Source of the DNA: Methylomonas methanica MC09
GTDB lineage: Bacteria > Pseudomonadota > Gammaproteobacteria > Methylococcales > Methylomonadaceae
Direction of reading: 5' to 3'
Assembly (NCBI RefSeq): GCF_000214665.1
Contig: NC_015572.1
Coordinates: forward strand, 1,488,001 to 1,552,000
Length of the DNA: 64,000 nucleotides
Both the position numbers and the translations under genes were made by a program. The notes under the pieces are model-generated. The model saw only the letters and a list, made by a program, of their open reading frames with translations. It did no database searches and was not told the origin of the DNA. Within the stretch, counting starts at the first letter, position 1; each line of letters opens with the position of its first letter. Shown piece after piece: positions 17,755 to 27,500 of this stretch.

Positions 17755-18525
17755 TCAGACCGCGTCAATTTGCTGGCTGTAGGCGTTGAAAAACTGGCGG
17801 GCGGTACGGCCGTTTTTGGCGGCATTTTGATGGGCAAAATCCAGTGCGGCTTTATGCAGAACCGCTCTGTCGCCCTTAAAGTCGACGAAATAGCTGTCGA
17901 CAATGTCCAGATAGGTAGGGGTGGGTTGCGGGTAAAAGGCCAGCCGAAGACCGAAGCGGTCCGAAAGCGAAATTTTTTCTTCTATGGTGTCGGAATAATG
18001 TACTTCGCCATCGATTAACTGGGTATCCAGATTGTCGCGCATGTGCTCCGGCAATAAATGGCGGCGATTGGACGTGGCGTAAAACAGTACATTTTCCGGC
18101 GGCAGTTCGATGGAGCCTTCCAGTACGCTCTTCAAGGGTTTGTAAAGGCTGTCGCCATTCTCGAAGGATAAATCGTCGCAGTAGATAATGAAGCGCTGCG
18201 GTTGCTCGCGAATGTCGTCGACTATCTCCGGCAGATACAGCAGATCCTGCTTATCCACTTCGACAATGCGCAGGCCTTGGTCGCGGTAGGCGTTTAGCAA
18301 GGCTTTCACCAACGACGACTTGCCCGTGCCTCTGGCGCCCCAAAGCAGAGCATTGTTGGCCGGCAGCCCGTTCAGGAAACGCTGGGTATTGGCAACCAGT
18401 TGCTGTTTCTGGGCATCGATGCCGAAAAGTTGCTCAAGGAGGATCGGGTCCGTTTGTTTAACCGGACGTAAAAACGCTTGGCGCTGGCGCCAAATGGCGG
18501 CAAATGTGGTATTCCAGTCAATCAT
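17755..18525 (-). CDS. DUF815 AAA-type ATPase
   Basis: A 256-residue ATPase with Walker A GARGTGKSS (63-71), Walker B IIYCDDLSF and the sensor-like segment VLFYATSNRRHLLPE. This is the DUF815 pattern, a DnaA/RuvB-like AAA fold of unknown role found widely in proteobacteria. The ATG at 18525 is used: the longer frame upstream begins in the divergent intergenic region and adds a hydrophobic non-family segment. The minus-strand promoter shares the intergenic region with the MltD-like gene and the CRP-type site. Confidence 0.85.
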   Translation of the reverse strand: MIDWNTTFAAIWRQRQAFLRPVKQTDPILLEQLFGIDAQKQQLVANTQRFLNGLPANNALLWGARGTGKSSLVKALLNAYRDQGLRIVEVDKQDLLYLPEIVDDIREQPQRFIIYCDDLSFENGDSLYKPLKSVLEGSIELPPENVLFYATSNRRHLLPEHMRDNLDTQLIDGEVHYSDTIEEKISLSDRFGLRLAFYPQPTPTYLDIVDSYFVDFKGDRAVLHKAALDFAHQNAAKNGRTARQFFNAYSQQIDAV

Positions 18526-18648
18526 AATCGGCTGCCAAAAATGGAAAAAGATAGGCCGGGTTAGGGCGTCCGGCACGGGATAGAATAAAGTAGTTTTAAA
18601 AACCGAGACTTTTAAGATTAAAATATTTATAGCAATTACAATAATAAG

Positions 18649-18664
18649 TGTGACGATCTTCACA
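18649..18664. promoter_or_regulatory. CRP/Vfr-type operator
   Basis: TGTGA-CGATCT-TCACA is a perfect match to the CRP consensus (TGTGA-N6-TCACA). The flanks AG... and ...TTT also fit the extended consensus. It is 108 bases before the MltD-like ATG and 124 bases from the DUF815 start, so it could regulate either gene. A second inverted repeat, CACATTT-N10-AAATGTG (18661-18684), overlaps its right end. Confidence 0.65.
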
Positions 18665-18756
18665 TTTGTTCTAGGATAAATGTGTAAATGAGCGCTATTC
18701 TTCAAAGACCGGCTACCAAGCGTCATTTCCTGTGGAACCAAACCCAAGATAAGGCT

Positions 18757-19830
18757 ATGAATCGACTGTTTTCAAAAGTAACCCTGTTTCCCGCTCTGTT
18801 TATTCTACTAAATGGTTGCAGCACCCATCAGGCCGCTTATCGGCACGATAAGTCCGTACCTTACCGAGCGAGTATTTCACAGTCGTCGCGTCAGGCGCAA
18901 AACGTTAATGTGCCGGTCAGTTATTCCGGGGTGTTTCCCAAGCCCGCCTCGTTGGAACCGGCGGTAGGTTTTTGGCGTAAGACCTATGCGGTTTGGCGCC
19001 GGTCGGAGGTGGCCTATCATGACGACCGTTATTTGGATGTCGTCTACGAAGTCATGCCTTTGCCGGGTTACGCGGCGGAAAGCTTGACGACCGAACAAAA
19101 AGCGGCGATGAGCGCTCGCCGCGATTTTTGGAAATCGCGCCTGAGCGAGTTGGAAAACAAATTGCGTTATAACGCCGCCTTGAATGCCAGTGACCGGCAG
19201 TTGATTGCCAAGCTGGAAAGCAGCGGCCGGCCCTTGAATACTATTTTGCCGGGCGCAGGCGACCGAGTCAGAGCTCAACGCGGTACCCGGGAACGTTTTA
19301 AACGCGGCCTGGAAATCAGCGGCAAGTACAATTTGCAATTTAGAAAAGTCTTTCGCGATGCCGGCTTGCCGGAAGAATTGGCGTATTTGCCGCATGTGGA
19401 ATCTTCATTTCAACCGGCGGCGCGCTCGTCGGCCGGCGCGGTGGGAATGTGGCAATTTACCAAGGCTGCAGCGCAGACCTTTATGCCGGACAAGAACAGG
19501 ATAGATCTGCGCTTGGACCCGTTTGCTTCAGCCAACGGCGCCGCCAATTATCTGAGTTACGCCTACAGAAAGTTAGGGAATTGGCCGGCGGCGCTGACTT
19601 CTTACAATCACGGTATTGGCGGGATGAACCGGGCGCAAAATCGTATGGGGACCGATTTTGTGCGAATCGTGGAGCAATATGACGGCCCGGCCTTCGGCTT
19701 TGCTTCCCGGAATTATTATGCGCAATTTTTAGCGGCGCGGGAAATTGCCAGTAATCCGGAACCTTATTTTCGTGAAGGCATATTCTACGAAACGCCGATT
19801 CATCCTGGGCAGTATTTGGCGGCGGAATAA
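18757..19830 (+). CDS. MltD-like lytic transglycosylase lipoprotein
   Basis: A 357-residue lipoprotein with signal peptide FPALFILLNGC (lipidated C21). The SLT catalytic domain (~190-340) has the catalytic glutamate E215 in PHVESSFQP, followed by SSAGAVGMWQF and the YNHGIGGM segment typical of family 1D enzymes. It cleaves the MurNAc-GlcNAc bond with 1,6-anhydro formation in the periplasm. There are no C-terminal LysM repeats, unlike E. coli MltD, so the protein is short for the subfamily. The ATG at 18757 is chosen because the signal peptide starts there. Confidence 0.88.
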   Translation: MNRLFSKVTLFPALFILLNGCSTHQAAYRHDKSVPYRASISQSSRQAQNVNVPVSYSGVFPKPASLEPAVGFWRKTYAVWRRSEVAYHDDRYLDVVYEVMPLPGYAAESLTTEQKAAMSARRDFWKSRLSELENKLRYNAALNASDRQLIAKLESSGRPLNTILPGAGDRVRAQRGTRERFKRGLEISGKYNLQFRKVFRDAGLPEELAYLPHVESSFQPAARSSAGAVGMWQFTKAAAQTFMPDKNRIDLRLDPFASANGAANYLSYAYRKLGNWPAALTSYNHGIGGMNRAQNRMGTDFVRIVEQYDGPAFGFASRNYYAQFLAAREIASNPEPYFREGIFYETPIHPGQYLAAE

Positions 19831-19861
19831 GCAATGCCCGGCGAGTTAATGCGGCTGGTTT

Positions 19862-20590
19862 TTAGCTTGCGTCCATTTTGTAACCGTAACCGCGTACCGT
19901 TTTCAGCAGTTTCAACTCGAAATCGTCATCGATCTTGCGGCGCAGCTGGCGGATATACACATCCACCACATTGGTCAACGGGTCGGCGCTGTAGCCCCAT
20001 ACCTGTTCCAAAATCCGGGTACGGCTTAACACCTTGCCCGGCATGCGCATAAAGCATTCCAGCAACGCAAATTCCTTGGGTGTCAATTCTATGGAGGTGT
20101 CCCCGCGTTTGACTTCGTGCGTATCCACATTCAACAGCAAGTCGGCCATTTGCAGCTCTTTCGAGTCCAGTTTGATCTCGCCGCTGCGTCGGCGCATCAA
20201 AACTTCAATTCGCGCCAACAGTTCTTCAAAAGCAAACGGTTTGGTCATGTAATCGTCGGCACCCGAACGCAGGCCGGTGACTTTATCCTGAACCGTGTCG
20301 CGGGCGGTCAGCATCAGGATGGGAGTGTCGACACTGTGCTTACGCAATCGCTCGCACACCTCGCGGCCGTTGATGTCCGGCAGACCCAAATCCAGAATAA
20401 TCGCCTGAAATTGACTCTCGCAGCCGATGGCAATGGCGTCCTGCCCGCAGCGGGCCACTTCTACGGCATAGCCTTCGGCTTTCAGGCCGCGTTCGACGAA
20501 ATCGGCAATCCGTTTATCGTCTTCGACCAACAGAATGCGCAGGAAACCGAAGTCGCCGGCATTGTTGGGTTTAGGGGAAAGCTCACTCAT
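19862..20590 (-). CDS. OmpR/PhoB-type response regulator
   Basis: A 242-residue regulator. The receiver (~18-130) has EDD (23-25), phospho-Asp D67 in ILDLGLPD, and Thr/Lys in MLTARD and TKPF. A winged-helix DNA-binding domain (~145-240) carries LTPKEFALLECF and RTRILEQVWG...VVDVYIRQLRRKI. Its start overlaps the stop of the intact kinase by four bases, so kinase and regulator are translationally coupled. It is the last gene of the sensor operon at 19862-24250. Targets are unknown. Confidence 0.93.
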   Translation of the reverse strand: MSELSPKPNNAGDFGFLRILLVEDDKRIADFVERGLKAEGYAVEVARCGQDAIAIGCESQFQAIILDLGLPDINGREVCERLRKHSVDTPILMLTARDTVQDKVTGLRSGADDYMTKPFAFEELLARIEVLMRRRSGEIKLDSKELQMADLLLNVDTHEVKRGDTSIELTPKEFALLECFMRMPGKVLSRTRILEQVWGYSADPLTNVVDVYIRQLRRKIDDDFELKLLKTVRGYGYKMDAS

Positions 20591-22194
20591 AAAGAATCCT
20601 TGTCCTCGCCTGTGGAAATCAACGGCAATTTTATCGTAAAGGTAGTGCCGGCGTTTACGCTGCTATCGACACTGATTTGACCGCCATGCGCTTTTAAAAT
20701 GGATTTTGCCAGCGGTAAACCCAAACCGGAGCCGTCGTCGTGCAGACGCCGGGCGTTTTCGCTACGAAAATTACGCTCGAAAATACGCTCCAGATCCTGG
20801 GAAGGGATGCCGATGCCCTTGTCGGTCAGGCTGACATAGACATGCGTATCGTCCAGCCAAGTATTTATTATGATCTCTCCGCCGGGTTTTGAATAGCGGC
20901 AGGCATTATCGCCCAAAATAAATAACACTTGCCGCAGCCTTTGTTTATCGCCGAATAACCAGATAGGCTGTTCGGGCGCCGAATAGGACAGGCAAATGGC
21001 GCTTTCTTCCGCCATCACCTTAAAATCTTCCATGCTACTGCCGATTAATTCGGTCAGATCCAGTTCGTCCCATTCGAACTGCAGATTGGCGGTTTCCGAG
21101 CGGGCCAGAAATAACAGGTCGTTGACATATTTACCCAGTTGCATGGATAGATCGAGGATGCGATGCAGGGTATCCCTATATTCTTCCGGGTCGCGTTGGT
21201 GGCCGCGCAAGGTCACTTCGGCCTCGCCTCTGATTACCGTGATGGGGGTCCGCAGTTCGTGGCTGATGTCCGCCAGAAATTCGCACCGCTCGGCGTCCAT
21301 GCGTTTTAAGGCCTGATTTAATTGTTGGAGTTCGTAGGTGCGTTCGGCAACCCGGTTTTCCAGCTCTTCCCGGCCCTGGCGCAGTTTTTCCTGCTGTACG
21401 CCCAACTCAATTGCCATTTTATTGAAATGGCTGGCAAGATAAGCGAATTCGTCTCTGCTATCTAAAATAATGCGATAGTTCAAATTGCCCGAGGCGATTT
21501 CGTTGGTACCTTGCATCAAGGCTTCTATGGGTTTTTTTACGCGCCCCAGGAGAAAAATCCCGGCGGTCAGGCTGAAGATGGCCGCGATAAATGCCGCCGA
21601 AATCGTTACCCAGCGCGATTGGGCGACCAGGTTTTCCAACTCTTGTTTGGCGTGAGCGGCTTTGTCGCGCTCGGCGTGGATGGCGGCGTCGATCAAGGGC
21701 TGAAATTTGAAATCGATTTCTTCATCCGAAAATTTCGATAAGGCTTGCAGGGCCTCGTTGCGTTTGCCTTGTTCCCGCAAGCGCTCCACTTCGTTGAAGC
21801 GGTATTCGCTGGCATCCAGAAAAGCAGTCAGATTGGCAACCCGCTCCAGTTCGGTAGCTTTGTCCGGGTTGCGTTGTTGCTTATCCTCTATCAGCAGCGG
21901 ATCTTTAACAGCTTGTTCCCGAAGCGCCTGCATGGCTTCCAGCAGGCGTTGCTTGGAAGTTTCCAAGTCGGTTTCCGCTTTGGTGCCGCTGGTGATCAAC
22001 CGATCCATTTGTTGTTTAAAATAACGGTAGGCTTCCTGCGACAGGTTTTCGTAATGGTCGAAGGCTTCGAAAGCGGTTTGACTGCGTTGAAAATGGCGGG
22101 CCACTTGGTCCGCCCCCCAATACATAATACCGCCCAACAGCAATACAAAACCAAAGGAAACGGCAATCACCAATGCCAGGCGGAAGCGAAACAT
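20587..22194 (-). CDS. sensor histidine kinase (catalytically intact)
   Basis: A 535-residue inner-membrane kinase. TM1 is at ~5-25, a periplasmic helical sensor of about 150 residues follows, TM2 is at ~195-215, then a HAMP linker. HisKA has H312 in ISHELRTPI. HATPase_c has the N box (LGDNACRYSKPG), G1 (DKGIGIP), F (FERNFRS) and G2 (GSGLGLPLA). It should phosphorylate the OmpR-type regulator encoded next. Its own gene starts five bases after the QseG-like lipoprotein gene, so the four genes form one operon. Confidence 0.92.
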   Translation of the reverse strand: MFRFRLALVIAVSFGFVLLLGGIMYWGADQVARHFQRSQTAFEAFDHYENLSQEAYRYFKQQMDRLITSGTKAETDLETSKQRLLEAMQALREQAVKDPLLIEDKQQRNPDKATELERVANLTAFLDASEYRFNEVERLREQGKRNEALQALSKFSDEEIDFKFQPLIDAAIHAERDKAAHAKQELENLVAQSRWVTISAAFIAAIFSLTAGIFLLGRVKKPIEALMQGTNEIASGNLNYRIILDSRDEFAYLASHFNKMAIELGVQQEKLRQGREELENRVAERTYELQQLNQALKRMDAERCEFLADISHELRTPITVIRGEAEVTLRGHQRDPEEYRDTLHRILDLSMQLGKYVNDLLFLARSETANLQFEWDELDLTELIGSSMEDFKVMAEESAICLSYSAPEQPIWLFGDKQRLRQVLFILGDNACRYSKPGGEIIINTWLDDTHVYVSLTDKGIGIPSQDLERIFERNFRSENARRLHDDGSGLGLPLAKSILKAHGGQISVDSSVNAGTTFTIKLPLISTGEDKDSL

Positions 22195-22199
22195 GGCGA

Positions 22200-22775
22200 C
22201 TAATTGCTGTCTACGCTCTCGTCCATTTGTTTTTCCATGGTACGGATGGCCTCTAGTTTTTCCCGTAGCAGGCGGGTTTCGTTTTTCTGGGGGGCTGCCG
22301 ATTCTTTCGAATCCAAGGTCAGTTTTATTTTTTTCTGTTTTTGCTCGACTACGTTCAGCTTTTCCGACTGGCGCTGGATGCGTTGTAAGGCCTGGGTATT
22401 AATGGCGATCAGGCGTTGTACCCGCTCATCCGACGAGTATGCCGGGCTGATGGCGTGAACCTGACCGAGTATGGTTGGAATGTCTCCGCAGGCATTGGAT
22501 AGCAAACGCCCGACCATCAGATGCAACTGTTTGCCATTCGACGGCTGGATTTTCTGTGTGTTGAGCAAGGATTTGCAGAGTTCAGCCCGGCCTTCGTCCG
22601 ACATGCCCGCCATGCTGGCGCCGAAAGCCAGCAGTTCATCGATGCCGGACTGAGCGTAAGGATCGTAGCGGTTTTGCTCATCTCTATCGTAAGCGGAATT
22701 AAATCCGGCGCAGCCGGTTACCAGTAAAATAGTTAGAATCAAATAAAGTGCGCGCATGGCTCGTAAAAGTGGCAT
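22200..22775 (-). CDS. QseG/YfhG-like lipoprotein
   Basis: A 191-residue outer- or inner-membrane lipoprotein with lipobox LLVTGC (C22). The mature part is mostly helical, contains cysteines in ELCKSLL and SNACGDI, and ends in a charged coiled-coil-like region (~140-190). By position, between a QseE/GlrK-like kinase and a regulator pair, it corresponds to QseG (YfhG), the lipoprotein that tunes QseE signalling in enterobacteria. Sequence similarity beyond the general layout was not established. The ATG at 22775 has AGGAA upstream. Confidence 0.65.
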   Translation of the reverse strand: MPLLRAMRALYLILTILLVTGCAGFNSAYDRDEQNRYDPYAQSGIDELLAFGASMAGMSDEGRAELCKSLLNTQKIQPSNGKQLHLMVGRLLSNACGDIPTILGQVHAISPAYSSDERVQRLIAINTQALQRIQRQSEKLNVVEQKQKKIKLTLDSKESAAPQKNETRLLREKLEAIRTMEKQMDESVDSN

Positions 22776-22789
22776 ATAAATTCCTGTAT

Positions 22790-24250
22790 TTAGGCCGCAA
22801 AATCCAAGGGTATCTGCACTCTGACCCGAGCACCCAAATGATCCTGCCTTGGATCGATAAATTCTATTTGTCCTTGATGGTGGGCGACATATTCGCGCAC
22901 CATGGCCAAGCCCAACCCATGGTTATCGCCGTGTTCGGGGTTGTTGGCCGGGCTGCCGCGGTAAAACGGCTCAAACACCTGCAAGCGGTTATCGGGCTCG
23001 ATGCCGGGGCCGTCGTCTTCAATTTCCAGCTCCATGACATCGCCGCTATCCCGCAACATGATGCGGATTTCGCCGTTTTCAGGCGAAAATTGGATGGCGT
23101 TGATCAGCAATTCCTCGACAATGCCCCTGCATTGCTCGGCTATGCCTTCGATCTGTAAGGGTTTGATCAGTTTTTTTACGTTGATTGATTTAGCTTGCAA
23201 AGCATCTTTGAAATGCTCCAGCGTGGTTTCCACCAGTTCGTGCATATTGAGTATTTCGATGTCCTGGTTTGGTAGGGACGATTGAATTTGGCTGTATTTT
23301 AACAATTGTTCCGAGACTGTCTTCAATTTGTCGACGCTGGCTTCCATTTGCAGGGTAATGTCGGTATTGGCATTAGCGGTGGGCTGCTCAATTGGCGCGT
23401 GCAATTGCTCGGCGCCATTACGGATATGTTGCAAGGGTTGTTCTATTTCCCGAGCCAGATTCTGCATCAATTGTTGCTTGGACGATTCCAGCGCAATCAA
23501 ATGCGTGCGCAACCACTCCAGACGCTCGCCGAGATACCGTAAATCGGCCGGACCGCTGACTTCAATCGGTTCCTGCAATTCGCTGGATCCCAAGCGGCGA
23601 ATAGCCGTATCCAATTGGCGCATCGACCCCGACAGTATCTTGAGTAAGGCAAAAACCAAGGCACAGGAAAGCATCAGTAGAATTGCGCCTTTAAACAATA
23701 AACCCTGCTCCAAGGATTCGGACAACTGGCGCAATTCGTTAAACGTATGCTCGACATGATTTTCAAATTCGCGCGATAACACGTTGGACGATTCGCGAAA
23801 ACCTAAAAACGCTTCGTCTATCGGTAATTTAAAACTGTTATCGGTTTCCGAACTGATGATTTGCTGGTAAATCAGGTTTTCTTTTTCGGATAACTCGTTC
23901 ACCAGCAGAGCGATTTTGTTATCGACATGCAATTTCAGTAAATCGCTCAACGCTTGTTTGAACGAAGCCCGCGCCGACTCGTACGATTCGCGCTCATAAG
24001 GTTGCCGCAGCGCGGGATCGGATAACAGTACAAACAGTCTGGCTTTACGCTCGATATCCGATGATTTCTGCAGCACTGTACGGATGGTTTTGGTTTGTTC
24101 GAAAACCTGAGAATTAATGGTTCTGCCGAGTTCCGCGGTTTCCCGCAGCCCGTAAGCGGCATACATTACGCCCAGAAAGAGTGGAATTACGGCGGTAGCA
24201 AAGCCCAGGACGATCAGAGATTTTAACGATAACAGATTCTTATATTTCAT
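22790..24250 (-). CDS. QseE/GlrK-like sensor kinase lacking the phospho-acceptor histidine
   Basis: A 486-residue membrane protein. TM1 is at ~10-35, a helical periplasmic sensor spans ~36-185, TM2 is near ~190, then HAMP and a kinase core. The segment ALESSKQQLMQNLAREIEQP aligns with the QseE H-box region, but the histidine of the HELKTPL motif is replaced by R267 (codon CGG at 23450-23452). The HATPase keeps the N box (ELLINAIQF), G1 (DDGPGIEPD), F (FEPFYRG) and G2 (GLGLAMV). It can probably bind ATP but cannot autophosphorylate in the usual way. It may act as a co-sensor for the intact kinase downstream. Confidence 0.8.
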   Translation of the reverse strand: MKYKNLLSLKSLIVLGFATAVIPLFLGVMYAAYGLRETAELGRTINSQVFEQTKTIRTVLQKSSDIERKARLFVLLSDPALRQPYERESYESARASFKQALSDLLKLHVDNKIALLVNELSEKENLIYQQIISSETDNSFKLPIDEAFLGFRESSNVLSREFENHVEHTFNELRQLSESLEQGLLFKGAILLMLSCALVFALLKILSGSMRQLDTAIRRLGSSELQEPIEVSGPADLRYLGERLEWLRTHLIALESSKQQLMQNLAREIEQPLQHIRNGAEQLHAPIEQPTANANTDITLQMEASVDKLKTVSEQLLKYSQIQSSLPNQDIEILNMHELVETTLEHFKDALQAKSINVKKLIKPLQIEGIAEQCRGIVEELLINAIQFSPENGEIRIMLRDSGDVMELEIEDDGPGIEPDNRLQVFEPFYRGSPANNPEHGDNHGLGLAMVREYVAHHQGQIEFIDPRQDHLGARVRVQIPLDFAA

Positions 24251-24516
24251 CCGCACTCAACAAAGAAAATAACGTGTCCATAGTACCGATAAAATGAGAT
24301 TTAACGAAACCTTAACAAAAAATACAACGAGGGTCGGCGTTTAGATTTTTGCATCGATTCGATGAAGCGGCAGTCTACAAACAGTTTTTAAGACCAAGGC
24401 AGGGTTTGGTAATAAAAGCATTTGGCTGGTTTGAGTTTTATGGCTTTATGATACCCTTAAATTTAGCACGCTTTTCATCTTGCGAATCCGTTTCGTCGAT
24501 TTCCTTTTACCGAACT

Positions 24517-27500
24517 ATGAAAACATTGGCCCAGTTAACACTTTTGTTTGTTGCAGGACTGATGCAATTATGGGGTCAGTCAGCGGCAATTGCAGATACA
24601 GTAAGGCTTCCGGTGCCGTCCGCCACGCCGTTGTCAACCGTGCTGCTCGATCTGGGTGCCGAACCCATGGCAGTTCCCGAAACGCTGAAACTCAGCCGGG
24701 CGGAGGGTGAATTATTATTGAATGTGGAAGAGGCGACGGTTCGAGTTGATAAACAGGAATTGGTTAGCCTGCATGCGGGGTTTGGCCGGTGGGGTGTGGA
24801 TTTTCGTTTCAGATTGGCCGTGGCGCCGCGTGCGGGCGACTATCAATTCTGGGCGCGCTGGCGGCAGGGCGGCGAGCCCGATGTTTGCGTGCAACGCTTT
24901 GAAGTTTGGGCCGGGCCGAACGCCGAACATTTGCAACAACGGGCAATCTTCACTCTAAAACCCAAAGGTTGGGAGTCGGCCTGGATAGGTGCGGAAACCA
25001 TGCTTACGTTGCAGGCGGACGACAAGGTTATCGAAGTGCGCAATCAAGGTGCCGAACAAGATGCCAAAGCCTTCGATGGTTTTTTACTGGCTCAGCCCCA
25101 GGCTACTTTGCCCGTTAGCGGTAATGCCGATAATCCGCCGATTCTGCTGGAATTAGGCAAAGCGCCGCGTTTTGCCGCCTTGGATAATTCGGCGGGTATT
25201 CAACTCGGTCGCGGCACTGTACAAGCCGGGCAGGGCGCCGAATCCTTAGTGGAGCTGGACGACGAAGTACAGGTGTTTCACGCAGGTTTCGGCGCATGGG
25301 AAGCAAATTTCAAGTTTCCTCTGCCAGAAAATCTTATTCCAGGCCGTTACCGTTTTTTTGCCCGCTACAAAAGCGGCGGGGAAGTATCGCAAGTCGACCA
25401 GCATTTTGTAGTCAAGGCCGGCGCCACGCTGGCGCAAGTGGCGACCCGCGCCGATTTGCTCGCCCTTAATGACACCCCTTGGGAATACCAGTGGGTGGAA
25501 GCCAAGGGTTCGGTCACGCTGCTGCCCGGCGACCGCTGGCTGGAGATTCATAACAGCGGTAAGGCCGACGGCGCCAAAGTATTCGATGCATTTTTACTGC
25601 AACTGGAAACACCTGCGGGGGAATGGATGAGCCCCGAACAGGCGCAAGCCAGAAACCGTTTTCTGGAACAGGCTGGCGCGGCGGCCAACGCAAACCGGCA
25701 TTTGTATCTGGTGGACGGCAAAGGCGAGGGCGATAAAGTCCTGTTTGCCGGTCTTTCGGATGCGGCGGCCCAGCCGCATCTGCAGCACTTGTCGGTAAGC
25801 TATTTGCTCGGCGAACAGGCCGATACGATGGCGAGGCGCTTGAATATCGCCCATTTACCCGCCGCCGTGATCAGCGATGATCGTTTCACGCTGCTGGGCG
25901 TATTGACCAATCCCAAACAGCAAGCCGAAGTGGTGAATTTTTTGGCGGACCCGGAAAAAGCCGGCAGCATGGCCGCGCCGCCGGCAGTGGCCGCCGATGC
26001 GCCGAAACCGCTGCGAAACGGCATGCCGACGGCTTGGCTGGTGGGCGGTTTGCAGGACGGGTTAGCCGGTGTGTCGATTGCGGGCCTGGATACCGAAACG
26101 GTGCTGCGGCCTAACCCCGGTCAGCCGTATTTAAGCCTAGAAATGATGGGCGGGGAAATGAAAGCCTGGCAGCCGGCCGCAACCGGCAGCGATGCCAGTG
26201 TGGAAATATTTAAAGCCGCGCCGCACGCATACGGTTGGTCGCGCGGTACCGGGTATGCGCAGTTGTATTTGTATGCCCGGCAAGCAAGCAGTATCCGGCT
26301 GCATCTTGCCCAATCCGGCATTCAGTCCGCCGGTTGGCTGGACGCTCAACCCTTAACGTTTAGCGTCGACCCAAATCCGCCGGCCGGTTTTCCGTCTAGC
26401 GGCGGCGGGATTTCCGGTTTGCTGAAAGGCTTGACTACGGAAGGTTTGCCGGCGACAGCCATTGCCCAACGCCGGGAAGCGCCGCAACTCGCCAACCTGG
26501 AATTAGCGCCCGGCTGGCATAGCCTGCTGCTGAAACTGACGATGCAGCACGACCAATGGCAACGTTTTTCCTTTAAAGCTCAATTCACGGATGCCGACGG
26601 CCGGGCTATCGACAGCATTCAGAGCCAGCTTAGCGACCCGACCGCCAATCCTGCATTGAACGACATTGCCGCCAATATACGGCCGCTGGTATTCGTCGAT
26701 GCACCCGCCAATCTGCCGCATCCGGGCGATCGGGTAAAATTGCGGCTGGATATGCGCTGGCAGCCGATATCGGAACAAAAAAACCTGACCGCGCCGCTGC
26801 CGCGGTTTCAGGCCAAACTGCGGCTACGCCTGCTGAATTACAGCGGCAAGCTGATAACCGAACGGGAAATCGCCGGTCTATTCCCGGGGCAGGTTGAAAT
26901 CGAATTAGGGACTATAGCTGAACCCGGCTATTACGCGGTTTATCCTTCATTACACACCCCGGACGGCCAATTGATCATGCACTATCCGGCCGACGGCTTT
27001 ACCGTGGTGGCGGGCAACTCGGCGCAAAAGCAGCGTCTGGCCCGAAAAAAACTCTGGAATAACGACTATTACGCCCTAGCCGACGGCGACAATAGCTTCA
27101 GGCAGGCCGGCGGCTATTTTAACTGGCTGCAACGCATGGGTATTTTTAACAGTTACGGCAGCTATCCGGGTTTCGATAGCCAATATCAAGCCCAATGGCA
27201 ACAGGCCCGGCAATTAGGCTTGCAACTGTTTGCCGATTCGGCCGGCGATAGCCATTGGTTGAATGACAAACCGGAAGACGGGCGAAACTTTATCGACGCC
27301 GCGGCTGGCTTTACCCGCTATTTCAAGGCCAGCAACGAAATTGACATTCGCCGCGAGCCCGAATGGCAAACGTTGCGCGATCCGGTACATTGGGTGGAAC
27401 GGGCCAAACGGGAATATCAACAGACCCATCAGGCGCGAAAAGATGCGCATTACGTCGGCGGCAGTTTGGTGCGGCCGGGCGAGGACGACTGGTTCAGGCA

